A stretch of DNA of 64,000 nucleotides from Phyto melanocephala (GCA_941918925.1 OW799236.1:79238713-79302712); one strand, 5' to 3'; counted from the stretch's first letter, positions 11,160 through 23,262 are shown. The notes: generated from the sequence alone by a model not told the origin. Made by a program: numbers and translations.

Positions 11160-12445
11160 AATAGTAGAAACATGATCAAACCTTCTCAATCCCTACATAT
11201 ACCTTGTAATATTATTTAAGAATATATTTAGTATCCTTTTAGTAGCTGTATCGGAACCTGCAAACAGTTCACACCCGTACAATAGAGAAGGGACTAGATA
11301 CGTTTTAGCCAGCGAAATTCCTATTCTTAAAGGGACAAAATATTGTGTGAGCCAAAGAGTCCTTAACTTTACAAATGTTTGACCATCCATTAAGTTTACA
11401 TGATCAGTTCACGTCAATCTGCTATTGAAAACTACTCCAAGATTTTTCGCTCTGTCAACAGTTTCTCCACATTTAAAAGAATGTTTATGGGAATATGAAG
11501 CTCTAAGCTTTTCAAAAATATTACGATGCATTTAGGTTTGCTCGGATTGAAACAGAGACTGTTAGTACTAGCCCAAAAATAGATTCTGCTTAAACCGTCG
11601 TTTAGGCAGGATATGCCTTAAGCAGTTGGTTGGTTGGTTATCGTGGTAGTTCGCTGCACGCCAACAGTCAAGTAGAGTATGTATGACTCCGTTTTGACAG
11701 GACCACAGCACTCGTCAGCTTCCAGTGTATCTCAGAATAAAACCCAAGAGTAAGGGTACTAGATCCACCCCGTGGCCCTGAGGTATCTCAGTAGATAATT
11801 AAGTCCAACTTCAGATATCGCAGAGAGGCCATCTAGTATATGTTGGGAGTCCGAGCCGACTTGCATGTTTGCCTAACATCCAGTGACCCGTCAATACCGC
11901 CAGCAACCTCGATATGTCCCTCCGACTTCGACTGGTAAGTTGCAATCTACGTCGTGCATCAAAAGAGGGCCACGTAAGCCGTGCCACATTACACGTGCTC
12001 AGCCCACGTCACCTGTTATCAGCCTTTCGGAGAAAGTGTCTGGAGATTCTGCTTTTTATAGTCCCCAACGGGATTGCAACTGCAATTGCATTAGAGATAT
12101 CCAGAGCAGATCCTCCCCTGGCTAGCTCATCAGCACGCTCGTTACCATAGTGGCCCTTATGCGCAGGAATCCAAGCTAGAGTAACGTCAAGCCTTGACAG
12201 TTCCTTTCTACATTGGTCAATAAATTTAGACGTAGTAATGTATGACCTGAATGACAAGAGTGCCGCCTGACTGTCGACAAATTAAGCAGTATTTTGAAAT
12301 GAGCTTCTTAAATTAAGCTGCACTTCATCTATTTGCAGATGAAGTGGATGAGTGGACCTTGCAATTACACAGTTGTTCTAGAAATTCATTCGCATAAAAG
12401 AAAATAAGAGTGGTCCTAAAATAAATCCCAGAAAACCTCCCTTAA
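11160..12445 (-). pseudogene. LINE reverse-transcriptase relic, split by a LINE-derived insert
   Basis: Read on the minus strand from 12445: a GFILGPLLF-like motif (about 12400), then the catalytic-loop region where LQIDEVQL replaces the usual F-A-D-D-V-Q-L, then the insert at 11626-12281, then GLSRIYFWASTNSLCFNPSK (about 11545-11600), AKNLGVVFNSRL, and the thumb piece LAKTYLVPSLLYGCELFAG near 11270. Removing the insert with one TSD copy leaves the two halves in the same frame with one stop at the join. It is a non-LTR retrotransposon with Jockey/I-type thumb motifs. Catalytic residues are lost and many stops are present, so it is old. Confidence 0.7.
11626..12281 (-). mobile_element. LINE-derived short element (RNase H/zinc-knuckle unit), copy 1
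   Basis: On the minus strand it begins TTTGTCGACAGTCAGGCGGC and ends in repeated AACC units. It is flanked by TTAAGCAG(T) at 11618 and 12282, a target-site duplication of 8-9 bp. It matches the 55016-55791 copy closely but lacks about 115 bp covering the CCHC knuckle and also nine bases after the first 70. The coded part is the C-terminal half of an RNase H domain (WIPAHKGHYGNERADELARG). It inserted into the RT relic at 11160-12445, so it is younger. Confidence 0.8.
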
Positions 12446-12470
12446 TAAGTGAAAAGCTATCAGACGTTGT

Positions 12471-13716
12471 TTACAAATACTAATTGTGTGCGATTTGAAA
12501 GATATGATATAAGTTTAGTCAAAGCACTTGTAAATCTAGAAAAGTTTTCAAGTTTCTTGGACTTTAAAAAAGCATTCGAGACTATATGTATGACATTAGA
12601 GAAAATGAATAAGGGTGGTTTAAATCTTATTTAAAAAGCCGAAGACAAATTACAAAAGTAAACGATGTTAAATCCGAAGAATCCGATATCGAATTTGGGG
12701 TGCCTCAACGTTCTATTTTAGAAACATTACTTTTTATAATATCTATTAACGATACGTCGAATATTAAAAATAAAAGCGAAGTAGTTTTGTATGCTAATGA
12801 CACTTTAATATATCGTCGTTCACAAGTTATTGTGTTCTATGTTACCCATAAAACGTATACCTATAGAACACAATAATTTGAGAACGACGATATGCTAAAG
12901 AAGATACCGAGCTACAATGTATAGATAACGTTGCGCATGATATTCACAACTAAACAACTGGCTACAAATGAATAAACTAAAATTAAATAAAAGTAAAACT
13001 AAATTTATGGAATTAAACATGAACAGTAACGGTATTTCAAAAATCAAAAATGAAACAATTTAAAAAAGTTAGCCAAATGCAATATCTCGGTTTCATGGTC
13101 GACAAGGACTTCAAATTTAAACAACACGTTGAAAATGTATGTAAAAAAAATGGTAAAAAAAATTGGCAAAAAAATTGCCTTTTTTAAAAGAGTGCTGAAC
13201 AAAGTATCGATAATTACAGCAATAAATATGTACAATGTTATGATCAAACCACAATTTGGTTTAACAATTTTATACACCTGCTGCACATAAACTCAGTTAG
13301 AAAGACTTCAGAAACTTCAAAACAAAGCTATGCGTTCCATATTAAAATGCAACAGATATACGCCTATAGGACTGATGCTTGACACACTACAATGGCTGCA
13401 GCCATTCATGAATATACAACAAAGACTAGAATTCAGTACATTAAATTTTGTTAAGAAAATGAAGATGGAAAATGCTTGAGACTATTTAATCGATCAATTG
13501 ATATACCTTCGAGAAGTTAAACCGTATTATTTGAGAAACACAGAAAACTTTACGCTTCAAAAGGTGACATCAACAGCAATGCAAAGATCTATTTTCTTCA
13601 AGGCCTCAGAATTATACAATTTGCTCCCTAATTATCTAAAAATACAAGGAAATACTAATGCTTTCAAAGGAAATATTGCAATATTTGTTAGAGGTAATGC
13701 AGGCAACATAATTTAG
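12471..13716 (+). pseudogene. LINE reverse-transcriptase relic (CR1/Jockey-like), sense strand
   Basis: Motifs in order: FLDFKKAFET (RT motif A region, about 12557), GVPQRSILETLLF (about 12698-12736), the YADD box as YANDTLIY at 12790 (second Asp retained, first changed to Asn), then after a small insert AKEDTELQCIDN (12894), WLQMNKLKLNKSKTKFM (about 12960), FMVDKDFKFKQHVENVCKK (about 13092), and the C-terminal region RLQKLQNKAMRSILKC (about 13300) and PYYLRNTENFTLQK (about 13516). The order and spacing are those of a non-LTR RT followed by the C-terminal domain. Frameshifts and stops are frequent. It lies head to head with the minus-strand RT relic to its left. Confidence 0.75.
12814..12889. 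mobile_element. 76-bp hairpin MITE inside the RT motif
   Basis: CGTCGTTCACAAGTTATTGT on the left is mirrored by the right half (AATAATTTGAGAACGACG), giving an imperfect 30-bp stem. ATAT on each side (12810-12813 and 12890-12893) is the likely target duplication. Removing the insert and one ATAT joins YANDTLIY to AKEDTELQ in a single frame, as expected in an RT, which supports the boundaries. Confidence 0.75.
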
Positions 13717-13917
13717 TATAATCAATGAGAAGAAAATAACAAAGATTGTAAGACAATTATTATATGTTTAGAGTTAAGTTTTAAATAGAACTACTATTAA
13801 TACAAAAAAAATGATGGCCTACCACATCAAATGACTTAGAGTGATCCAATAACACTTAAAAGTTAACGTCACCATTTTCTAATCCATTCCGTATAATATC
13901 AGTAGCATACGGCAGAG

Positions 13918-14124
13918 TTCTGTGGCTTGGAGCTAAAATAGCCAATGTAAAAATATTTACTTTTGAGAAAATTGGAATTGAACTTTAACTTTTATAGGTG
14001 CTTTAATAGTGACATTGGCCACACTGTTCTGGGTTAAGTATGACAACGAAAACAAATCTAATGCAATGATTAACTCAAAAGAGCAAAAAAGTGACATTGG
14101 CCCTTTTAGCTCCAAGCCACAGAA
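13918..14124. mobile_element. 207-bp MITE with about 31-bp terminal inverted repeats
   Basis: TTCTGTGGCTTGGAGCTAAA on the left and its complement TTTAGCTCCAAGCCACAGAA on the right frame a non-coding interior. GTGACATTGGCC is repeated inside at about 14009 and 14090. I cannot define a target duplication or superfamily. Confidence 0.65.
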
Positions 14125-15500
14125 TTAACTTCATAAATTTTGGATAAATATTCTCACTTCCCACTGACTTTGATTTTGTCGGAAAGCATTCAGACATAAC
14201 TTCATATTGAGTAACACAAGGAAGTTTAAAATGTTCACCGTTATATTATATACATATATCTGATGTATTTGACGAAAAGTTTTTAAAATTGGGATTTGCT
14301 AAAAATGGGGAAAAATGTTGGCTTTATAAATAACATATCATCAACTTAAGCAAGTTTTCCAAAAAAAAATTTTTCAATAAACCATTACCTTAGAGGAAAT
14401 TTTAATTATTATTTTTCTTTTATACAAATTTTTTCAAATTTTCTTTATTATTTTCTTAAGGATTCCATTTTAAGAAATTCTTTGGAAAAAATAATCTAGA
14501 AATTAAGAATATCTTTAGTATCGTGTACTTTAAGAAATTTTATTTTAAGCTTTCTGTTAAGAGAAGAACTACGTTTTTAAGGACTTATTTTTTGAGACTC
14601 TTTGTACGAGTATTTAACAAATTTTTTTATATTCTCACATAACTGTGTTAATTATTGCAGGTCAGAGTAGGCAACATACAAGTAATAAAACAAAATATGT
14701 ACGTATAAAGAACAATAACAACATTTTTCTACAACTGCAGCAGCCATTATCATACATTTTAATGAAATGTAGCTAAACTAACCAACTAACAACCATTTAT
14801 TACATCAAAGAGAAATTGTAGACAATAGACAATTTATGCTTGAAAGAGGAAAAAGCGATGCAACAACAACGGAAATAAATTAAAAGTTTAAAAAAAAACA
14901 AACAACAAAAAAAAGGCTTATAAACTTATCTACTAGTATAAGTCATTCATTAAAAAAAGACACACTTACACAATAACCCATACTAGTAATAGTAATGCAT
15001 TTATGCAACAACAAAAAATTGCAAGCAACTCAATACATACACACACGTGAAAATTATAATTGTAAAAGTGTGTTCACACATACATATGTAAGCATATACA
15101 TACATACATGCGTATGGTGGCAGCAACAAGATGCAAATATGAACTATAGAAAAATGACATAATTTAAATTAACGGATGACAATCATTAGATAGTAAAATG
15201 AATTATTTGCCATAGTAGCACATGTTAAGATATTTGCATTTAAGTGTGTGGGTATGTGTGTGCAATAGCAACTGGTTTTTTATTGTGTCACTATCGAAAT
15301 CATCACGACGCATCGTCACTTATTTTTAATAAGTTTCTATACTAAAACTTTGATGTCGTTCATTATCTTGTTTTTGTAAGATTTTTTACAAAATGTCTCT
15401 AAATATGTATCTTTTGTAAAAGGTTTTTAACGTCAGAACTTGTATATTGTTTTATTAAAAGAATTAAAAGTTTCTATCTAGAAATATTTAGGCATTAATA
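14125..15500. other. AT-rich spacer
   Basis: Contains CAACAA-rich and CATACA-rich stretches (14700-15120), common in fly intergenic DNA. No gene or element end recognised. Confidence 0.5.
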
Positions 15501-15501
15501 T

Positions 15502-17190
15502 AAATAAGAGTTATAGATTCGGCCGTGACAAATCTAATAATAACCCTCACCCTTGTATACACAGGTTTTATTACCACACTGTAGCCAAGCCATTTTGCTT
15601 GTTTTTCTATGTCCGATGCCAACTTTGATTTTAAATTTTAATAGAGTTAATTATGTTCTTTTTTTCCTTTCATTCCATGCCCCAAATTGAAGGGGTTAAG
15701 AAAAAATGTATCCGCCATTTTGTTTCGGACGCCATCTTGGGTTTTACACTTTGTCATAGTTTACTCTATTCAACGGCTCAAGCCCTTTCACTTGATGTCC
15801 CTATTAAGGGGGTTGAAGCAGACAAATCAGTATTACTATATTTGACTCATATATCCGTCTTTTTTTTTAAGGATGCCATCTTAGATTTTACACTTTCTCA
15901 TAGTTTACTGTGTTCTACAGCTTAGGTTAGGTTAGGTTGAAAAGGAGGGGCATTAAAAGCCCAAACCCATGACAGGTATACACTTATGCCCAGTTGGCAT
16001 GTTGTGCGCTCCATATGGAAAACGGAATTTCCAAAACAAAAATTATAAACATAAACATAATTTCCCATAAATAACGGACTAGTCTAAGAACCCAGTCCCC
16101 TCAATGTAACTCCTTATGGATCTCTAGTTCGAGTTTCCCAGGTTATCCACTGTAAAATTCTCGCCCCTAATATTCCCAAATGCAGGACGATGACAGATGT
16201 AGTGTACCAAAGTCTCATCCTCTTCCTCGCATGCTCTACATGTTGTCTCCTCAGATAATCTCATGCGAGCTAGATGGGTCCGTTCTACGGCTCAAGGGGA
16301 CAAATCAGTAAATACTACATTTGACGCATATATTAAGTCAAGCCCTTTCATTTTACACCAATATTGAGCGGCTTAAATGGGGATACATTTTAAATTATCA
16401 GACATAAAAGTATTTAACACCATTTTGTAGTGCCGTCCAACATATATAATTAACTTTTCGAAGCGTATTATATTTTACTTATCAAGCCTTTTCATTTGAT
16501 ACCCATATCAAACCTCTCAGTTGTCAAGAGATTGAAAAAAATCGATTTTCAATTTCTGATTTGAGGAGAAACACCAAAGCAGTTGCATTTTGGTGCTTAT
16601 ATCTCAGTTACTTTCCAACCGATTTTTTAGTTTTCTCAGCAATATTTTTCGAGACTACTGCACGTATTTTGATGTCTTTAGCAGGTTTAAAAATGAATTA
16701 GGAGTTTTGGTAACTTGATATATTTAAAAAATATATTTTTAAGATTATTTTTGCTTATAACTTTGCCGATTTATGAACATACCCTAGAGGCATGTTATAT
16801 CTTTAAATAGTAGCAAACGTGACTACAAAATATCCTAGGTCTTCAAAATTTTAATTTTTTTTTTAAATATAAGAACAAAAGGAGGAAGTCTTCTTTATTG
16901 CTCATATCTCTGAAAATTACAGAGCGATTGTGCTGGATCTCAAAAGCTATTACTTTCCTATAATTGCAAAAGATCGATGTTTCACATAGATCTGTGGCTG
17001 TTAAAAGTTGATTTTAACGTGTGATTTTCAACACGCGGACAGACGAGTAACATTCAATCGGCTCTTTTAGTCATAAGCTTTCGGGAAATATATACTTTAT
17101 GAGGTCGAAAATAAATATTCTAGAAATTACAAACGGAGTGACAAAACTATTTATATCCTTGGCACCATAAGTGAAGGTGAAGCTTGTTTG
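15502..17190 (-). mobile_element. DINE-1-like element, family A, with a LINE inserted
   Basis: Minus-strand copy. The degraded hairpin end is at 15502-15535 (GATTCGGCCGTG), followed by two internal repeats with CCGCCATTTTG and GACGCCATCTTGG. The 5' half at 16560-17190 carries TTGCTCATATCTCTGAAAAT, GCGGACAGACGAG and ATATACTTTATGAGGTCG. The 5' terminus reads TTATATCCTTGGCACCATAA. It is interrupted by the LINE tail at 15923-16282. Confidence 0.65.
15923..16282 (-). pseudogene. LINE 3'-end fragment with CCHC zinc knuckle
   Basis: On the minus strand a frame reads HLARMRLSEETTCRACEEED then ETLVHYICHRPAF, a C-x2-C...H-x3-C knuckle typical of the C-terminus of LINEs in the I/R1/Jockey group. The 3' end is CCTAACCTAACCTAA. 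It is flanked by TTCTACAGCT (15913) and TTCTACGGCT (16283), a probable 10-bp target duplication with one change. It is a 5'-truncated insertion in the DINE-1-like element. Confidence 0.7.
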
Positions 17191-19009
17191 TTTGTTACAA
17201 TTGCTGTCACATTAGAGTGAAGTGGATTTTTAAATAAGGAAGCCAGTAAGGCATGAACTGTTTAAAAAACTGATCGTATGTACAAAATACTCCCATCTCT
17301 CTATCCTCGATTTTTATCAACTCTTACCGAAACTCTTACAGAAACTACAGCACTACTTAATACTTTTGTTTTTTAGCCACATTTGCTTACAAAACTTTTT
17401 TGCTTATTAAAACGCATCAATTAAATTTGACTATGCCACACTTAATTCGTTTTTAAATTGGTAAACGTTAACATTTTATGCCCACTTTACAATACTTTTA
17501 CTATTTTTTACTAAAACAGCAAATATTTTTACACCGAAATTGAATGGGCGTAAAAATCACAAATTCTTTGAAAAACATTTTGCTTACATTTACAACAAAT
17601 GCAAAAAAAAAACAGTAAAAACTTTTGCCATGGCAACAAATATAGTTTGCAAAATCCAACTTTTTCTCTTTATAAATACTGAAATTGTAAGTTTGTAAAT
17701 GAGTTAAAAACTAAAGAGCTGCGATACATATTTAAAAAGTTATGAGTTCTACTTCACACTACTTGCATTCACTATATTATAGTGTAAGCATTAATAAGAA
17801 AATAAAAATAACACAACGTTACTCTCACTAAAATAAATTTATCATCACACGAAAGTTCTCTACAGCATTGTTAATTTATGTGTTTTCAAAGTAGAATATC
17901 AAAACAAATAGCGAGCATGAAATAAAGAAACGGTAAATCATAGCAAAAGCACCGAGTACAATAGAACACATACAAGAAACTTAATATTTATTAAACAGCA
18001 GTGTTGCTAAATAACTACATTTAGGACAGTTTAAAGCGACTTTTTCAGTACATGTAAACTCATCTGATTACAGAACATTAAAAGTTTAAGTCTCTACGCA
18101 AGTTTTTCTTTAGTCTGGGACTACAATAAAAACATTCAAATGTGTTTTAAATGTTCTATTTCAGTTTTCGTAAAAACAAGATCTTTCAACAAAAACTACT
18201 CATCCAATTGTTATCGAGAATAATTTAGGGATAAAATAAAATTGTATTGAAAATTTTCTATAAATTAGAAATTTTACGTGTTAACAATTTATAGAAAATA
18301 TTTTATTAACAAAAATTAAAATTTTTCGTTTAAAATAATAATTATAAAAAATCTTTATTGAACAATTTATTTACAATGTAAGTTTTTTAAAATTATTAAA
18401 AAAAAAAATTCTCAATAAATTGTGTAAGAACAAAAACCTCTTAAAAATTGTTGTACCCTTCACGAAAATAGGTGTAAAAAATAAATCCTTTAATCTTTTC
18501 AACATGACACAGATGATGTAAGTACGTATGTTGCATAACATTTAAACCCTAAAACAGACATTCATGATTTGGCCTATAATCGCCCGATCTCGTTGCACAG
18601 TCTTAATGCAAATCTCCTACCAAATTTATAATGTTACTCTCAGTATTTCAGTACTGTTTTTTGTGTAAAAAGTTTAAGAAAAATTTTCTAGTTTGGCTAC
18701 AATCAAATGCCTTAATTTATCGCCTGATATTGAAATGTACGTATTTAAATAAGCTTTAAGATAAACAAGTTCCATCATTTTGGTCGACTACTACTACTAG
18801 CTCTTTTACAATGTCTATCTTTTAAAACCACCTTAATGATCATAAAACCATTAACGATGTAAATATCAAGGTAATATGTATTGCAAGAAGGGTTACAAAT
18901 CACACTTCCGAAGTATACGGGAGTATAATTGAGACTAACTACGAAAATGATATCACACAAGGTTGAAGAGGGAAAGTTCATACAATTTTATTACAAGGAA
19001 AGAAATAAG
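17191..19009. other. AT-rich spacer
   Basis: No gene recognised. Short fragments such as TACCCTTCACGAAAATAGGT at about 18456 may be degraded DINE-1-like ends. Confidence 0.45.
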
Positions 19010-19015
19010 TAAAAC

Positions 19016-19680
19016 CAAGTCAGAATGCTATATTTGGCCGTGCCGAATCTGATAATATTCTTCACCATTGTGTACATATGTGTAGTGATGTAGCTTAGCC
19101 TAGATTTCAGATTTAATTTTATACGCCATTTTGCTTTATTATTTCCGACGCATTAGTATTTTTGTGATTATATCTCAGTTAGTTTTTAACCGATTTGTCA
19201 GTTTTCTTTCGCAATAGTTTCTAAGAGTATGGTTTGAATTTAAATGCCCCCAGAGTGTCCAACAATTAATTAATAGCTTTAGTAACTTGATATTTCAAAA
19301 AAATATGTTTATTTTACAATTATTTTTACCTATGACTTTGCCTTTTAGTAACTGATTTATTAAAAAAAAAAAATTACGAATGGTCCTAAATACATACAAA
19401 ATTTAAAAATAGTCGCAGGCGTGTCTATGAAGTGTGCGGGGCCTGAACACATTTTATGTTTATGATAAAAATATGGGAAAAACAAGGACAGCCGTGTTTA
19501 CTTGCTCATATCTCAGAAAGTTATGGGTTGATTGTGCTAGATTTCAATAACAATTTATTCCCGGATATTTTCAAAAGATTGATATTATACACAGATTTCT
19601 GGGGGATTCTAAAGGTTGATTTCAAGCAACATTCTGATAGAGGTAAGGACGGACAGATGTACATTACTTAATTAAATCTT
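19016..19680 (-). mobile_element. DINE-1-like element, family A
   Basis: Minus-strand copy. The 3' end with hairpin TTTGGCCG..GCCGAATCTGAT lies at 19033-19055. CTCATATCTCAGAAAGTTAT at 19504 and AGGTTGATTTCAAGCAAC near 19610 are family-A blocks. The 5' terminus is lost. The 71-codon frame at 19456-19671 is non-coding by homology with other copies. Confidence 0.6.
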
Positions 19681-20014
19681 CGAGTTGATATGAATAATAG
19701 CCAGTGGACACCAGTGAAATAAGTCGATGGCACGCTGCCGTTGGTTTATTTTTTAATGTCCACGCAGTCGCCGTTTTTGTCGGCTCAACACGGCTGAAGA
19801 AATCCGCCGTTTTTATCAGTCGACTCAAGAAGAAATTGAGTTCATAACAGAGATTAAAAATTTAGTAATTTACTGCCGTTAGAAATTTTTTTTTATTTTT
19901 TGTGACGTGACTTTCAATTTATGACCCGCCGTTTTCATATTGTTATAGCCGCCGCTGCACAGCTGGCGTCGCCGAAAATTTTGCCTCGGCTTGTTTCACT
20001 GGTAGCCATTGTAA

Positions 20015-20481
20015 TCTATACATATAAAAGTGAAACTCTGTGTGTGTTAGTTATAGACTCCGAAACCGTAAAGCCGATCGGATTTAAACTTTGGCAAGTT
20101 GTTTAACACATTCCAGGGAGTGTTTATGGGTGTGGCGAAAATGGGCGGGGCCACGCCCATAAAAAATTAGTTATCATTTTTAGCTACTTTCAATTGACAG
20201 ATTTTCTAAAACTTTGCATACATATTGAACTCTCATGATTGTATAATTTCGTGATTAGAAAAGTGGGCAGGGCCACGCCCTTAAAAACAGTTATAATTTT
20301 TAGCTACTTGAACTTCACCGATTTTTCTGAAACTTTGCACACATTTTAAGCTCTCATGACTATACAGCTTTGTGATTAGAAAGTGGGTAGTACCACGCCC
20401 ATTGATATTGATATTCAATTAAAATTCAGAATGCATTTTTATTCATTAATAGGCGTAGTAACGCGCGCAGGGCTTGGCTAG
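20015..20481 (+). mobile_element. Non-autonomous Helitron, 467 bp
   Basis: It begins TCTATACATATAAAAGTGAA after an A and ends GGGCTTGGCTAG before a T, the 5'-TC, CTRR-3' and A/T target of Helitrons. Just before the end, ACGCGCGCAG is GC-rich and could form part of the terminal hairpin. The interior is a tandem repeat of about 120 bp; GGGCGGGGCCACGCCC-type blocks start at 20143, 20265 and 20385. No Rep/helicase is encoded. The copy at 46843 has the same layout with more units. Confidence 0.75.
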
Positions 20482-20565
20482 TTTATAATTAATATCAAAT
20501 TTAATAATTATAATCCATAATAAATAATACAAACTTAAATGCGAAATAAAGGAATGAAGCAGTCA

Positions 20566-21256
20566 AAGCAAAAAAAGACATGCAAAAGAAATAGTGTATG
20601 CATGAGTTCAACCCATGATGAAGTGGTTCAATTAAGGTGAAACATGCATGATTTTTACATTAACGAGTAAGAAAGGGACCTAAGGGTAAAACAAAACAAT
20701 TTTCACTTTTTATTTTTTTTTTTTGATGTGGACAACAGCTGAGCATCAAATCAGACCGATCCCATGCCCCAAAAGTGTTCCCTCCCAGAGATATGCGCGT
20801 TTTATATAAGTGAAGTCGACGATTCTAAGCGCAAATAGAAAAGGACATAACGGTAAAATTTATTTATTTTAATGTTTTCCCCTACTAAATTAACAAAATA
20901 ACTTGATTTTACGAAACTACAAAATATTTATTTTTTTCCTTATGAACAATTTAAAAAAATAGAAAAATCATTTAATCTTTAAAATGGCTCTCCTGAACAA
21001 AACCTGTTTTTACCCTTAGGTCCCTTTCTCTATGTGCTGTCACATATGAAAAGAAACTTATTTTTCATGAGTTAATAATGTTTGTTTGCATGAATTGTTT
21101 AAGATTTTTTGCATGCATTTGCATGTGTTTTGAAGCACATCACTAAAGGCTAACTATTTTGGATTTGTAGAAGGCATTCTTCATGCCTCCATTTGCACGT
21201 ATGAAGTCATGAAAAATTTTATTCACATTGAGCTAGTGCAAAATATTTTTGCTGGG
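20566..21256. mobile_element. MITE (AGCAAAAAAA ends) interrupted by another MITE
   Basis: The left end AGCAAAAAAAGACA and right end TATTTTTGCTGGGG are degraded versions of the 6262 element's ends. Shared interior: GAAGTGGTTCAATTAAGGTG, repeated ATGCATG words and TTTTTCATGAGTTAATAATG. It carries a complete 361-bp element at 20670-21030. Confidence 0.6.
20670..21030. mobile_element. 361-bp nested MITE, AAAGGGACCTAAGGG ends
   Basis: The left end AGAAAGGGACCTAAGGGTAA and right end TACCCTTAGGTCCCTTTCTC are inverted copies over about 20 bp, with TA on both sides. The interior is non-coding. Tc1/mariner or similar TA-targeting transposase is implied by the TSD only. Confidence 0.8.
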
Positions 21257-22698
21257 GTAGTTAATGATTGTAGTGAACTGAAATAAAGGCTGAGTATAAG
21301 TATCGTTACAAACGCTGCTTCTTACAAAACTATGTGATTACCAGTCCACTACTGATCCCAGCCTTAAATAAAATAATTGGAAACTTGATAAAGTTAAAGA
21401 AATACTACAAAGGTTACAAGTGGAATTTAATGGGGATTATTCGAACGTTTAAGGGACATCGACAACATAAATCGCCGCTTATATGCGTTAAAATCAAATC
21501 TCAAAAACAAAAATTAATAGAGTCAACAACAACGAGAACAACACTTACAAAAATGGATAAGAAAAAAATGCATGCATTTTAATAGCATCAACAGCAGTCA
21601 AAGCCTTCAAATCAACAGCAACACACATAAAAACATTGACAGCTTCTGCTATGTTGTTAGCATAATCAACAACAAAAGAGGTTCATGTATAGCAACGAGT
21701 ATTAAAAACAGGTTAGACCTAGAATGAAATTAACTGAAAGACCAACAAACTATTACGTTTCATTTACTTAACATAACATTTACGTTTGAGTAACTGAGCC
21801 TTAAGTTAAAGGCTGTATGTGTTTTTCGCATTGTTTTTTTTTTGTCTCTCTCTACAATTTCTACAACAAAGTTTGTATAAAATTGTTGTTTTCTATTTAA
21901 CGTTAAACAAAAACTATGACTATAAAAAGATCGAAAGAAAGAAACAAGGAAAAAAGCAGTCTTTAAAGATGATAATAGTGATGATATTAATTTTGTTCTT
22001 GTTGTATGTGTAGCTGTAGCTGATGCAATTGTTGGTTGCCATGTTGTCTTGGGTACAGTTTGTATAAAAATAGTTTCCTCTAAATTTATTATTTATTACT
22101 TTTTTTATGACATTTTTTGCCATTTTTTTATTTTTAAAATATACACAGTTGTGTGTGTGTGTAAAAAATTAAAAAAATCTATTTATCTATTCTATTTTTT
22201 GTGGCAAAAAATTTAGTTTTAAATGCATTTCTAATTTATTTAATTGACAAACAATGTAAAATATTCATGTTTTTGACATCAATCTACACAAAACTATTGA
22301 AAAGTAGTGCAAATGTACAGCATACGTACATACTTGCATCCATACGTAAATGAAAATATTTTAGAAAAATTAAAATTTATGCTGGAAAATCAATTTGTTT
22401 TCTTTTTCTGTTCTGAACTTAAAATAATAAAAATTAAAAAATAAAATGAAGTAGATATTGTGTGTGAATATAAGTGGAAATTAAGTTCAAATGTTAATAA
22501 TTTTTTTTCTTTGTCTAACTTTTAATTGACTTTTAAAATGCTTATTTATAAAAACAAAAATTGTGTAAATAATTTAATTCCCATTTTATATTGACCGGAA
22601 ATACATAGTTGCTTAAATGTGCTTAGAGTATACACAGACACATTCACATACAGAAAACATTTGATTTTATAGAAACACCAATTTAATATTTTTTAATA
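21257..22698. other. AT-rich spacer with microsatellites
   Basis: CAACA-rich stretch 21520-21670 and a short (GT)n at 22148-22162. No gene recognised; the 82-codon frame at 21334-21582 lies in the CAACA-rich stretch and has no recognisable motif. Confidence 0.45.
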
Positions 22699-23262
22699 AA
22701 GGGTCCGCCAAATAACTTTTGTTTCTGTAAATGCTATAAAAAACAACTACTGTGCTTCGGCTGTGTGGCACGTAGCGTAGTCCTGTTGATACCAAATGTT
22801 GCCAATATCCTCCTCTTCAATTTTTGTGAACAAAAATTCGTTTAACATGACCCTATAACGATCGTCATTGACTACGGCCACTCCTTGCTCATTTTCGAAG
22901 AAAAATGGCCTCATTATGCCTCTGGACCAAAATTCGCACCAAACAGTGACTTGTTTTTGGGTGTATCGGCTTTTCAATGTATGCGTGTGGGTTTTTTGTT
23001 TCACAAATGAGACAATTTTGCTTGTTACATACCCGCCAAGATCAAAATGAGCTTCATCTGAAAAGATGTTTTTTTTGGCAAAATCAGCATCTTCTGTAAG
23101 TCGATCGCAGGCCCACTTAACGCATTGGATGGTCAGTTGGCTTCAAACATATTCGCTCAGCGGAAGGATAAAATCAAATATCAGTCAAATCATACATGAG
23201 CTAAGTATTACCATTCACGAAATAAGCACTAGTTGAAAAAAAAAGTTAGATGGCGGACCCTT
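22699..23262 (-). pseudogene. Internally deleted mariner-like element
   Basis: AAGGGTCCGCCAAATAACTT at the left and its inverse AAAGTTAGATGGCGGACCCTT at the right are flanked by TA on both sides. The transposase lies on the minus strand: a continuous frame from 23004 to 22747 reads QVTVWCEFWSRGIM, then DDRYRVMLNEF, then WYQQDYATCHTA with the second catalytic Asp. The N-terminal DNA-binding part survives only as scraps near the right end (about 23050-23180), and everything after the second Asp, including the third Asp, is deleted. Full-length relatives run about 1.3 kb, so more than half is gone. Confidence 0.8.

Noticed and set aside
15922..15940. TTAGGTTAGGTTAGGTT as insect telomeric repeat
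   Set aside because: Only three units, and it sits at the 3' end of a LINE fragment with target duplications; it is that LINE's tail on the other strand. Flies of this type lack (TTAGG)n telomeres.
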